Origin: CAWELS01 sp964468205
GTDB lineage: Bacteria; Acidobacteriota; Terriglobia; Bryobacterales; Bryobacteraceae
Length of the DNA: 64,000 nucleotides
Reading direction: 5' to 3'
NCBI GenBank assembly: GCA_964468205.1
Contig: CAYXVG010000003.1
Span: 62,001 to 126,000 of the forward strand
Shown in pieces: positions 16,363 to 24,389 of this stretch (the stretch's first letter is position 1; each line of letters opens with the position of its first letter). Made by a program: the position numbers and the translations under genes. Under the pieces are notes generated by a model. That model did not search any database. It worked only from the letters and a program-made list of their open reading frames with translations, and was not told the origin of the DNA.

Positions 16363-17337
16363 ATGCGTTACTTTCTTTCCCTTGCAACGATCCTGTTGCT
16401 GCAGCCCGCGTTTGCCGACCGGATCACCCTGAAGAATGGGGACATCTTCCACGGCCACTTCTTCGGAGCCACTTCGCAAGAGATCCGGTTCGTAGTTGAT
16501 GAGAAGCTAAGACTCTTCCCTGTGAACGAGGTGCGGACGATTGAATTTGGGGACCTTCCGGAAGAGTCTCCCGCTCCGGCCGGCGAAATGGAGCGAGCCC
16601 CTGCCGCGAAGCCCCCATCAGCCCGGGGCGAGTCCACCGCGCCAACCGATCCGGATGTTCCGTCCGGCGTGGCCAGCGATGAGTCAACCTCTTCCGGGCG
16701 GCCGTCCATTCGAAAGAACCGGCGCCCGACAGCGGGAGAAACGTCTGCGCCCCGCACCGCGGCGGATACCGGAGCGAATGAAGATTCCACGTCCGATCCG
16801 TCAAGGGAAACCGCTGCGATTACCGAAGACTTCGTCTTACCTTTCGGCACCCTGATCGATGTCCGGCTGACCGAAGAGATTGACTCAAGCGCCAGCGTTT
16901 CCGGCCGCACTTTCAACGCGGAGTTGATCAACCCGATCGTGGTTGGGGGCCGAACAATGGTGGAGAGAGGCGCCCTGGCGACTGTGCGAGCGTCCGAGGA
17001 GCGGGAACCGGACTATCGAAACGAGAGCCACGATGTGCTGGCACTCGAGTTGACCTCGGTGGTGGCCGGCGGCCAGCGCATCCCCGTTCGCACGAATCAA
17101 GTGACACTACCGCTCTCGGGCAACCGGCGCGACCGGGCGCTGGACACTCTCGGCCGGGCCGGGCGCGAACTCGGAACGATACTCGGCGGCCAGACCGGCC
17201 GAACCGCGGGGAGCACGGCTGAAGATACCACCGATATTGCCAGGCGGGGCCAGATCTCGCGGGGCACGAAATTGCAGTTCAGATTGGAAGACGAGGTGCG
17301 TCCACAGGTTGTGGATGCCGGGCGCTTCACCGAGTAG
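16363..17337 (+). CDS. Exported hypothetical protein with acidic/Ser-Pro linker
   Basis: A 324-residue protein with a signal peptide (MRYFLSLATILLLQPAFA). A short beta domain follows at 19-62 (RITLKNGDIFHGHFFG), then a long disordered Pro/Ser/Glu-rich linker at about 65-155. The C-terminal beta-rich domain (about 160-320) has FGTLIDVRLTEEIDSSASVS and repeated strands resembling exported domains common in Acidobacteria. It should be periplasmic or outer-membrane associated. The ATG at 16363 follows GGGAGG. No function can be assigned. Confidence 0.75.
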   Translation: MRYFLSLATILLLQPAFADRITLKNGDIFHGHFFGATSQEIRFVVDEKLRLFPVNEVRTIEFGDLPEESPAPAGEMERAPAAKPPSARGESTAPTDPDVPSGVASDESTSSGRPSIRKNRRPTAGETSAPRTAADTGANEDSTSDPSRETAAITEDFVLPFGTLIDVRLTEEIDSSASVSGRTFNAELINPIVVGGRTMVERGALATVRASEEREPDYRNESHDVLALELTSVVAGGQRIPVRTNQVTLPLSGNRRDRALDTLGRAGRELGTILGGQTGRTAGSTAEDTTDIARRGQISRGTKLQFRLEDEVRPQVVDAGRFTE

Positions 17338-17401
17338 GCCGGTTTACCAGCGGGCGCCTCACTGCGCCAAGCAGGCTCCGGCGGCTATTGTAGAGAAGAG
17401 C

Positions 17402-18142
17402 ATGAGTGAGAAACCCGTAGCCATTGTTACCGGAGCCAGCCGTGGAATCGGCCGCGGCATTGCGGCCGATCTTGCCCGGACTCATCAGGTGATCGGCACC
17501 TACCGCGGGCGCAAAGATGCCGCCGAATCCCTTCAGGCCGAAACCGGCTGCGAGGTCTGCCAGTGCGATATCGGCTCCGGCGACTCGCGCCGCGCCCTGA
17601 TGGAGTTTGCACTACAGAAGTTCGGACGTCTCGACTTGCTGGTAAATAACGCGGGAATCGCGCCTCGCGAACGCAGAGATGTCCTTGAGGCCACCGAGGA
17701 GAGTTTCGACGAAGTTCTCTTCACCAACCTCAAGGGTCCGCACTTCCTGACGCAACTGGCGGCCAATCAGATGATGAGCCAGGGTTCGGGGCGGATCGTC
17801 TTCGTTACGTCGATATCCTCCTACACGTCATCGGTGAACCGGGCGGAGTACTGCATATCCAAAGCCGGGCTCAGCATGAGCGCCATGGTGTATGCGGACC
17901 GTCTGGCTCCCGAAGGCATTCTTGTCTTCGAGGTGCGCCCCGGCATCATCGCCACCGACATGATCGCGAAGGTGAAGCAGAAGTACGAAGACAAGATAGC
18001 CGGCGGCCTGCTGCCGCAGCGGCGAATGGGTACGCCGGAGGACATCGCGAAGACGATCCGGGCGATAGCCGACGGACTTCTGGACTACTGCGCCGGCCAG
18101 GTTATCGATGCGGACGGCGGGTTTCACCTGCGGAGTCTTTGA
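17402..18142 (+). CDS. Short-chain dehydrogenase/reductase (3-ketoacyl-ACP reductase-like)
   Basis: A 246-residue classical SDR. The cofactor loop TGASRGIG is at 10-17, NNAG at 82-85, and the catalytic Ser at about 137-139 with Tyr150 and Lys154 (YCISK). The C-terminal DADGGFHL is also typical. The reading frame is open further upstream, but the ATG at 17402 gives the standard N-terminus. It reduces or oxidises a keto or hydroxy group with NAD(P)(H); the substrate is unknown, possibly a sugar. A good intrinsic terminator follows, so it is probably the end of its transcript. Confidence 0.9.
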   Translation: MSEKPVAIVTGASRGIGRGIAADLARTHQVIGTYRGRKDAAESLQAETGCEVCQCDIGSGDSRRALMEFALQKFGRLDLLVNNAGIAPRERRDVLEATEESFDEVLFTNLKGPHFLTQLAANQMMSQGSGRIVFVTSISSYTSSVNRAEYCISKAGLSMSAMVYADRLAPEGILVFEVRPGIIATDMIAKVKQKYEDKIAGGLLPQRRMGTPEDIAKTIRAIADGLLDYCAGQVIDADGGFHLRSL

Positions 18143-18156
18143 ACCGGGCTGGTTCA

Positions 18157-18187
18157 GATTCGAGCCACGGCCGTGCGAATCCTTTTT
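18157..18187 (+). terminator. Intrinsic terminator after the SDR gene
   Basis: GATTCG (18157-18162) pairs with CGAATC (18176-18181), with an inner CACG/CGTG stem between them, and CTTTTTC follows directly. It lies 15 bases after the SDR stop. Confidence 0.65.
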
Positions 18188-18285
18188 CGAGAACCGCGCG
18201 GGAGGGACTGCCGGCGACTGGCTGAGCGGCCTGTGATATAAGTAGTCATTTGCCTTCCGGCACTTCGGCCAGGAGATAACTCAGG

Positions 18286-19563
18286 ATGCCCACGATCAAC
18301 AAGTTCTATGGCTGGCGCATTGTCGCCGCGGCCTTCGTCACCTTTGGCGTAGAGATCGCTTTCTTTTTTTACGCGACACCGTTCTTCTTCGACTATTACC
18401 GGGATAACATCGAAGGGGCGACGCGGTCTGACATCATTCTTGGATTCCCGCTCGGGGCATTGCTCACCTTGTGGGTGGGCCCGGTGCTGGTGCATCGTTT
18501 TTCGCCCCGGTGGATGATTCTTATCGGCACGGGCCTGATCGCCGTTTGCTATGTGTTATTCGGAACCCTTGCCAATAGCCTGTGGGTTTACTACGCGATC
18601 TGGTTCTTCTTTGTCGCGGGCTACATATTCTCCGGACCGATCCCGCACCAGGTGATCATTTCCCAGTGGTTTCGCAAGAAGCGTGGCACTGCGATGGGTA
18701 TCACGTACGTGGGCGTCGGCGTCATTGGCGCGCTGGTGGTTCCCTATGTAGCAAAACCGCTTACCGATTCGATGGGATTCCCCGCCGTGCTGCTCGCCAT
18801 GGGGCCCATGGTACTCATTACGTGGCCGGTTGTGCTTTTCATCATGAAGGATCGTCCGAGCGATGTCGGCCAGTACCCCGATGGCGACGCTTCGAACGAA
18901 GCCGCCACGAAGATCCTGCCATCTCCGTTCCGGGATATGCTGCGGCGGCCGGCATTCTGGCTTCTCGCTATCGGATCATTCGCTTCCATCGGCGCGATCG
19001 GAGCGATTTTCGCGAACATGAAGTTCATCCTCGAAGACCAGGGATTTCTTGACCAGACCGCCCGCGACGCCGCGCACGCCGAGATGAGCAAGATCATCCT
19101 CTTCTCTAGCATCGCCGGGCGCCTCATGATGGGTTGGCTGGCCGATCGCTTCCCGAAAAAGTATGTGATGTTCGTCACCTACCTGGTGGTCGCGGGTTCG
19201 ATTCCTTTGCTTCTGAAGGTCACGCCGGATTCGATGGGCGCCCTCTACGTTTTCGCCGTCGTTTTCGGATTCGCGATGGGCGCCGACTACATGCTGATTC
19301 CGCTGATGGCGGCCGAGCAGTTTGGAGTCAACAGTTTGGCCCGGGCGATGTCGATCATTCTCCCGACTGACACAATAGGACAGACTTGGTTCCCGTTTTT
19401 CGTCGCGCTGGTTGCCGAATCATGGATGGGTACGGAGGCCAATCCCAACTACTTCGCCGGGTTGATGTTCGTTTTCGTAGTGGCCATGCTTGGAGCTTTT
19501 GCAATCGGTCTACTTCCGAAATATGGGCGGGAGGACGAGGCGTTGGCACGGGAGAAGGCATAG
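18286..19563 (+). CDS. MFS transporter, oxalate/formate or monocarboxylate carrier-like
   Basis: A 425-residue inner-membrane carrier with about 12 helices. It starts FYGWRIVAAAFVTFGVEIAF, the usual opening of the OFA/monocarboxylate MFS group. The loop 2-3 region is degenerate (VLVHRFSPRW), and AGRLMMGWLADRF represents the loop 8-9 repeat. It probably imports a small organic acid. AGGAGATAACTCAGG precedes the ATG, and a TATAAG hexamer lies about 45 bases upstream. A neighbouring catabolic gene that would name the substrate is not obvious. Confidence 0.87.
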   Translation: MPTINKFYGWRIVAAAFVTFGVEIAFFFYATPFFFDYYRDNIEGATRSDIILGFPLGALLTLWVGPVLVHRFSPRWMILIGTGLIAVCYVLFGTLANSLWVYYAIWFFFVAGYIFSGPIPHQVIISQWFRKKRGTAMGITYVGVGVIGALVVPYVAKPLTDSMGFPAVLLAMGPMVLITWPVVLFIMKDRPSDVGQYPDGDASNEAATKILPSPFRDMLRRPAFWLLAIGSFASIGAIGAIFANMKFILEDQGFLDQTARDAAHAEMSKIILFSSIAGRLMMGWLADRFPKKYVMFVTYLVVAGSIPLLLKVTPDSMGALYVFAVVFGFAMGADYMLIPLMAAEQFGVNSLARAMSIILPTDTIGQTWFPFFVALVAESWMGTEANPNYFAGLMFVFVVAMLGAFAIGLLPKYGREDEALAREKA

Positions 19564-19637
19564 TTCCAGAGGTCAGCGGCCCGGGAGCCGTGCGGCGCGG
19601 TAGACCGCGGTGGCCAAAGCGCCGGCGCTGTATCCGG

Positions 19638-19976
19638 CTAGAGAAAGATGCCGCGCAGGATGGAGCCGACGATCGTAAGCACCAGCGCTCCGAACAGCGC
19701 TGACCAGAAACTGTCTATCCTTAGCCCAGGGACCAAAGCGGCGGCCAGCCAGAACAGGAACGCGTTCAGCACCAGTAAGAACAGGCCAAAGGTAAGAATA
19801 GTTACCGGAATTGTGAGGATCGTGAGCATCCAGCCGAGTGTAGCGTTGATCAATCCGATCACGATAGCCGCAATCAATGCGGCGGCAAAACCACTAACAT
19901 GAACGCCCGGAATGAGCTTGCCGGCAGCCAAGACGGCGACGGCGCTAATCAGCCAGTTGATAATCATGTAGCGCAT
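19638..19976 (-). CDS. Phage-holin-family-4-like small membrane protein
   Basis: A 112-residue protein with four hydrophobic helices. It has the family features IPGVHVSGFAAALIAAIVIG, a Gly/Asn-containing turn (LINATLGW) and a C-terminal GALVLTIVGSIL. The family is called phage holin 4 superfamily, but chromosomal members are mostly housekeeping membrane proteins of unknown role. No phage genes are nearby. AGGGG precedes the ATG, and it is divergent from the FAD oxidoreductase gene. Confidence 0.82.
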   Translation of the reverse strand: MRYMIINWLISAVAVLAAGKLIPGVHVSGFAAALIAAIVIGLINATLGWMLTILTIPVTILTFGLFLLVLNAFLFWLAAALVPGLRIDSFWSALFGALVLTIVGSILRGIFL

Positions 19977-20004
19977 CCCCTACATTCTAAGTCGTAGCCC
20001 ACTG

Positions 20005-21312
20005 ATGCGAACCCTCCTGGTTGCTTTTCTGTTGACGATTTCGTTTGCGTGCGGCGTGTGGGGGCACGAGTTCGATGTCGTGGTTTACGGCGCTACGGAG
20101 GGTGGTGTCGCGGCGGCAGTGGCGGCGGGGCGATCGGGAGCGTCGGTGGCCCTTGTGGAGCCGGGAAGATTCGTTGGCGGCCTGCTTGCGGGCGGCAGAC
20201 CGTACCTGGACCGCCGCCAGCAATCGCTGGCCGGCGGACTCGCGCGGGAGTTATTCGAGCGCACAGCCAAGCACTATAACGAAGAACTTAGGTGGCAGGC
20301 TGAACCGCACGTGATCGGCGGCTATCTGCGGCAGATGCTGGAAGCAGCCGGCGTTACGGTTTTTCGCGAAGAACGGCTCCGCGACGTGAAAGGAGCCCGG
20401 CTCAAGGGTGGCCGCATCCGGCGTATTGTCACCGACAGCGGAGAGGTGTTCGACGCCGGTGTATTTATCGATGCGAGTTACGAAGGCGATCTCATGGCCG
20501 CCGCGAAGGTTCCCTATGAGATTCTCGTTCAGGAGGATGTACCGGCAGCGGACAACTTCAGTTTTGCCGTCTGTGTCTCCACCGTGGAGAGGTTCGTGCC
20601 CTTTCCCCGTCCGGACGAGTATGACGCGGAGGGTTACGATCCATGGCTGGAACGTATTGCCGCTTTGAACGACGCACAAGGCCGGGAGCCGTCTCTCGGC
20701 GACCTCGTCACCGTGACGGAATTACCGAACGCGAAGCAGGTCTTCATCATGGCGAGCGGCAGCACCGGCGCTGCTTATCCCGAGGCGACCTACAGGCAGC
20801 GGGCAACGATCTGGCAATCCCACCTGACCTACACCGCCGGACTCTACTATTTTCTGTCGCACGACCAGCGTGTACCGGAAAATCTGCGCCGGCAGTTTCT
20901 GAGTTATGGACTTTGTCCGGACGAGTTTCTCTATTCGAATCGATGGCCGCACCAGCTACATATTCGCGTGGGCCGGCAGATGCGAGGTGATTTTCTACTC
21001 ACCTGGGAGACCATCTCGGCGGATGTGCGGGACGGGATTGGTTGGGGGCAGTTTCGCGAAGAGCGGTTTCAGGCGCCGTTCCGTGTCTTGCTGCCGCCTC
21101 GCAAGCGAGTAGAAAACCTGCTCGTGGTTGGCTGTCCTTCCGCTGGGCCGGCCATTTCCCGGGAACTGCGCCAGCCGGCCTCCGCGATGGCGCTTGGCCA
21201 GGCCGCGGGCGCCGCGGCGGGAATATGCATCGACTCCGGATCCTCGGTGCATGACGTTGACACTGAGGAGTTGATCCGCATGCTGCGCGAGGACGCCGCG
21301 CTGTTGGAGTGA
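20005..21312 (+). CDS. Exported FAD-dependent oxidoreductase
   Basis: A 435-residue protein with a signal peptide (MRTLLVAFLLTISFACGVWG). A dinucleotide-binding start follows (FDVVVYGATEGGVAAAVAAG) in which the middle glycine of GxGxxG is replaced, as in many FAD_oxidored (PF12831-type) proteins. DASYEGDLMAAAKVP and a C-terminal PASAMALGQAAGAAAG complete the FAD site. The likely role is a secreted or periplasmic flavoenzyme acting on carbohydrate-like compounds, as in related gene clusters; the substrate is unknown. The PhoD-like gene follows 21 bases later. Confidence 0.85.
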   Translation: MRTLLVAFLLTISFACGVWGHEFDVVVYGATEGGVAAAVAAGRSGASVALVEPGRFVGGLLAGGRPYLDRRQQSLAGGLARELFERTAKHYNEELRWQAEPHVIGGYLRQMLEAAGVTVFREERLRDVKGARLKGGRIRRIVTDSGEVFDAGVFIDASYEGDLMAAAKVPYEILVQEDVPAADNFSFAVCVSTVERFVPFPRPDEYDAEGYDPWLERIAALNDAQGREPSLGDLVTVTELPNAKQVFIMASGSTGAAYPEATYRQRATIWQSHLTYTAGLYYFLSHDQRVPENLRRQFLSYGLCPDEFLYSNRWPHQLHIRVGRQMRGDFLLTWETISADVRDGIGWGQFREERFQAPFRVLLPPRKRVENLLVVGCPSAGPAISRELRQPASAMALGQAAGAAAGICIDSGSSVHDVDTEELIRMLREDAALLE

Positions 21313-21324
21313 GCCGGCGCCCGA

Positions 21325-21330
21325 TATAAT
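21325..21330 (+). promoter_or_regulatory. TATAAT -10 element just before the PhoD-like gene
   Basis: A perfect TATAAT ends 3 bases before the ATG at 21334 and 9 bases before the ATG at 21340. An mRNA from here could not include the first ATG with a leader, so the second ATG and a leaderless message are favoured. Confidence 0.5.
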
Positions 21331-21339
21331 CGAATGTCT

Positions 21340-22746
21340 ATGCGAAGGTTACCGCTAGTCCTGCTGCTAATCCAGTTGGTTCCAAACTGGAGTGCGACGG
21401 CTCAGGAGACCCGCCAGGCGACTGGAGTGAAGGTAGGCGAAGTGACGCCGGATTCCGCAATCGTATGGATGCGCGTCACTCGCGACGCCGAACGCAACTG
21501 GGGCGGACTGGATTTAAGCGGGAAGGGCGGTTCAAAGACCGTTCCACCAGATGTCGCGATCGCCGAATTGGAGGGGGCGGCGCCGGGCGCGCCGGGTCAG
21601 GTGCGGTTTCGTTACAGCACTCGCGAGGACCTTCGTGACGCTCTCTCCACGCCCTGGGCCAGCGTCAGCGCTGTCAGCGACTTTGCCCACCAGTTCCGCA
21701 TCAGAGGACTTTCACCGGACACTCTCTACTATTACGCGGCCGATACCGCGGGACCGGGCGGGACACCGCGGCACGGCTCGTTGCGAGGCCGCTTCCGGAC
21801 GGCTCCGCACCCGGATGAGGCTAGAGATGTCACTTTCACGGCAATTACGTGCCTGATGTACTGTGAGCGAGGCGCACCCAGAGGGCTTCGTATATTCGAG
21901 TCCATGCCTGGAATGAATCCGGACTTCACCGTCTTCACGGGCGACAACGTCTACTACGACAACGAGGATCCACGCGCTACCACGGAAGCCGTCGCACGAT
22001 ACCACTGGGATCGCATGTACAGCTTTCCCGAGCATATTAACTACCTGTTACGGGTTCCCACCTATTGGCAGAAGGACGACCACGATACACTTAGCGACGA
22101 CTGCTGGCCGGGCCGTTCCCCGAAGAACATGCTGCCCATGACCTTTGAGAAAGGCCAGCGAATCTTTCTGCAGCAGGTCCCGATGGGCGAAAATATCTAC
22201 CGGCGGGTCCGGTGGGGAAAGCGGCTTGAACTGTGGCTGGTCGAGGGCCGTGACTTCAGGTCGCCCAACTCAATGGCGGACGGCCCGGAGAAGACGATCT
22301 GGGGAGCCAGGCAGAAAGCATGGCTGAAGCGCACGCTGATGGAAAGCGACGCGGAATGGAAGATTCTCATGAGTCCCACGCCGCTGGTGGGACCGGATCG
22401 GATGAAGAAATCCGACAACCACTCCAACAGCGCGTTTGCCCATGAAGGCCGGGAGATGCGCGTGTGGTTCTCGCAAAATCTACCGGACAATTTTTTCGTG
22501 ATCTGCGGTGACCGCCACTGGCAGTACCATTCCGTGGATCCTGGAACCGGCGTCCACGAGTTCAGCACCGGGGCCGCCAGCGACGCACATTCGGCCGGCA
22601 CCCCGGGATTGAACAAGATCTACCATCGCTTTCACCGCGTGAAGGGCGGATTTCTGTCAGTAGCCGCGAGCGCGGGCGGGATCACGTTTCGCCACCACGG
22701 CGAAGACGGCGACGCTGTCTACGAGTATCACCGCGATCCAAGGTAG
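21340..22746 (+). CDS. PhoD-like exported phosphatase/phosphodiesterase
   Basis: 468 residues from the second ATG, chosen because of the TATAAT just upstream; the ATG at 21334 would add two residues. It has a signal peptide (MRRLPLVLLLIQLVPNWSAT). An N-terminal fibronectin-like domain (GVKVGEVTPDSAIVWMRVT) follows. The metallophosphatase core has FTGDNVYYDN, YWQKDDHDTL and CGDRHWQYHS as metal-site segments. PhoD enzymes hydrolyse phosphate mono- and diesters outside the cytoplasm. The Asp/His spacing fits the family; the leader is not twin-arginine. Confidence 0.87.
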   Translation: MRRLPLVLLLIQLVPNWSATAQETRQATGVKVGEVTPDSAIVWMRVTRDAERNWGGLDLSGKGGSKTVPPDVAIAELEGAAPGAPGQVRFRYSTREDLRDALSTPWASVSAVSDFAHQFRIRGLSPDTLYYYAADTAGPGGTPRHGSLRGRFRTAPHPDEARDVTFTAITCLMYCERGAPRGLRIFESMPGMNPDFTVFTGDNVYYDNEDPRATTEAVARYHWDRMYSFPEHINYLLRVPTYWQKDDHDTLSDDCWPGRSPKNMLPMTFEKGQRIFLQQVPMGENIYRRVRWGKRLELWLVEGRDFRSPNSMADGPEKTIWGARQKAWLKRTLMESDAEWKILMSPTPLVGPDRMKKSDNHSNSAFAHEGREMRVWFSQNLPDNFFVICGDRHWQYHSVDPGTGVHEFSTGAASDAHSAGTPGLNKIYHRFHRVKGGFLSVAASAGGITFRHHGEDGDAVYEYHRDPR

Positions 22747-22864
22747 TCGAGCCACGCTTCCGGGGCGTAGCCGGAGAGTACTCCGTACAGGCGACTCATC
22801 ATTTTAAGTTGCAAATCCGCTCCGCTTGGATGCACCATACCTATGATTCCTTAAGGAGAATCGG

Positions 22865-23614
22865 ATGCTGGAGCAGATCAATCTCGACCGGAAGCTACCC
22901 AAGCGGGAGTACAAGAAGAATCTCCCTGTTCTTCAGCGGCGGCTCTATGATCTCGAGAAAGCGTGTTGGGACCATGGAGTGCCATCAGTGGTGATCTTTT
23001 CAGGCTGGGACGCGGCGGGTAAAGGATCGGCGATCTCGAAGCTGACCGAGCGGTTGGACCCGCGCGGATTCAAGCTCAATAAGTCTCAGCCCCCGCGAAC
23101 CTTCGAGCAGCAGTATCCCTGGTTGTGGCGGTTTTGGCAGCGGATTCCGGGCTATGGAGAGATGGCGATCTACGACCTGAGCTGGTATCAGCGAGTCCTG
23201 GCGGAACGGGTGCAGAAGCTCGTCCCCAAGAAGCAGTGGCGGCGCGCCTACCGGGATATTGTCGACTTCGAACGGATGCTTGCGGATGACGGAGCCGTCA
23301 TCGTCAAGTTCTGGATGCATATCAGCAAGAAGGAGCAGCGGAAGCGCTTCCGGGCGCTCGAGAAAGATCCGCTCGAATGCTGGCGTGTCACGAAGGAAGA
23401 TTGGAATCGGCACAAGAAGTATGACCACTATGCACTGGCGGCGGAGGAGATGTTCGAGCGCACTGATACCGAGTGGGGACCGTGGACGATTGTCGAGGCG
23501 ACGGACCGCTGGTGGGCCCGGCAAAAGATTTTTCAGACGCTCATTGCCGCTCTGGAGGAACGTCTTGGCGACGAGGCGCCGCCAGCCCGCGACGACGTGA
23601 CGGGAGGCAAATGA
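22865..23614 (+). CDS. PPK2-family polyphosphate kinase-like protein, first of a tandem pair
   Basis: A 249-residue PPK2-fold protein. Walker A GWDAAGKGSAI is at 47-57. The expected Walker B DRSWY reads YDLSWYQR at 103-110, so the conserved Arg is Leu. DPRGF and the lid-region WKL-type segment are partly kept (CWRVTKEDW). PPK2 enzymes move phosphate between polyphosphate and nucleotides. AAGGAG precedes the ATG. Its stop overlaps the start of a second PPK2 gene (ATGA). By order and length it corresponds to the N-terminal, less active half of two-domain polyphosphate:AMP phosphotransferases. Confidence 0.88.
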   Translation: MLEQINLDRKLPKREYKKNLPVLQRRLYDLEKACWDHGVPSVVIFSGWDAAGKGSAISKLTERLDPRGFKLNKSQPPRTFEQQYPWLWRFWQRIPGYGEMAIYDLSWYQRVLAERVQKLVPKKQWRRAYRDIVDFERMLADDGAVIVKFWMHISKKEQRKRFRALEKDPLECWRVTKEDWNRHKKYDHYALAAEEMFERTDTEWGPWTIVEATDRWWARQKIFQTLIAALEERLGDEAPPARDDVTGGK

Positions 23615-24366
23615 TGCTCGAGAACACTGACCTCTCCCTCGCGCTCGACAAGGAAGAATACCGGTTACAGCTCAACCGGCGCCAGATTCAGCTTCGCGAG
23701 CTTGGCTACCAGGTCTACGTTCACAAGCGGCCGGTAGTGATCCTCTACGAAGGCTGGGACGCGGCCGGCAAGGGCGGCTCCATCAAGCGGCTGACGGAGA
23801 AGATGGATCCGCGGGGCTACGTGGTTTATCCAATCAGCGCGCCGAAGGGAGAGGACAAGGAACACCATTATCTCTTTCGCTTCTGGCGGCGGCTTCCGGA
23901 ACGCGGGCAGATTGCCCTCTTTGACCGGAGCTGGTACGGACGCGTCCTGGTGGAGCGCGTGGAAGGCTTCGCCACCGAGGACGAGTGGAAGCGCGCCTAC
24001 CGGGAGATCAACTCCTTCGAGCGACAGCTACGCGACTTCGGGGCCATCATTATCAAATTCTGGATCCACATCAGCCGCGAAGAGCAACTCCGGCGGTTCG
24101 AGCAGCGGCAGGCTATCGGCTATAAGTCCTGGAAGCTGACCGCCGAGGATTGGAGGAATCGGGAGAAGTGGCCGGAATACGAGTTGGCGGTTGAGGATAT
24201 GCTGCTCAAAACCAGCACGGTGACGGCGCCGTGGACCGTCGTCGAGGGCGAAGATAAGTACTGGGCGCGGGTGAGGGCTCTGGAGACCGCAGTGGAGGTG
24301 CTGTCGCGCGAGCTCGACCATGTTCCGGCCGACCCGCTCGAGACCAGCAAGAAAGACAAGGAATAG
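23611..24366 (+). CDS. PPK2-family polyphosphate:nucleotide phosphotransferase, second of a tandem pair
   Basis: 251 residues from the ATG at 23611, which sits in the ATGA overlap after GGGAGG. Walker A GWDAAGKGGSI is at 48-58. Walker B FDRSWYGR at 104-111 is intact and followed by VLVERVEGF, the sequence typical of the active C-terminal domain of polyphosphate:AMP phosphotransferase. It should be catalytically competent, making ADP (or ATP) from AMP/ADP and polyphosphate in the cytoplasm. The paired upstream protein may be a regulatory subunit. Confidence 0.9.
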   Translation: MMLENTDLSLALDKEEYRLQLNRRQIQLRELGYQVYVHKRPVVILYEGWDAAGKGGSIKRLTEKMDPRGYVVYPISAPKGEDKEHHYLFRFWRRLPERGQIALFDRSWYGRVLVERVEGFATEDEWKRAYREINSFERQLRDFGAIIIKFWIHISREEQLRRFEQRQAIGYKSWKLTAEDWRNREKWPEYELAVEDMLLKTSTVTAPWTVVEGEDKYWARVRALETAVEVLSRELDHVPADPLETSKKDKE

Positions 24367-24367
24367 G

Positions 24368-24389
24368 GCTGTCCGGTTCTCAGGACAGC
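24368..24389. terminator. Hairpin between convergent ppk2 and gltX genes
   Basis: GCTGTCC (24368-24374) pairs perfectly with GGACAGC (24383-24389) across an 8-base loop at the junction of two converging genes, overlapping the gltX stop. Only a short TTCT follows on the plus strand, so terminator strength is doubtful. Confidence 0.35.

Noticed and set aside
19638..19976. Holin-family gene as a prophage marker
   Set aside because: Members of this family are widespread chromosomal membrane proteins, and no phage genes are nearby.
20005..20160. Missing glycine in the FAD-binding GxGxxG motif as a defect
   Set aside because: This variant is common among exported FAD_oxidored proteins and the rest of the FAD site is present.
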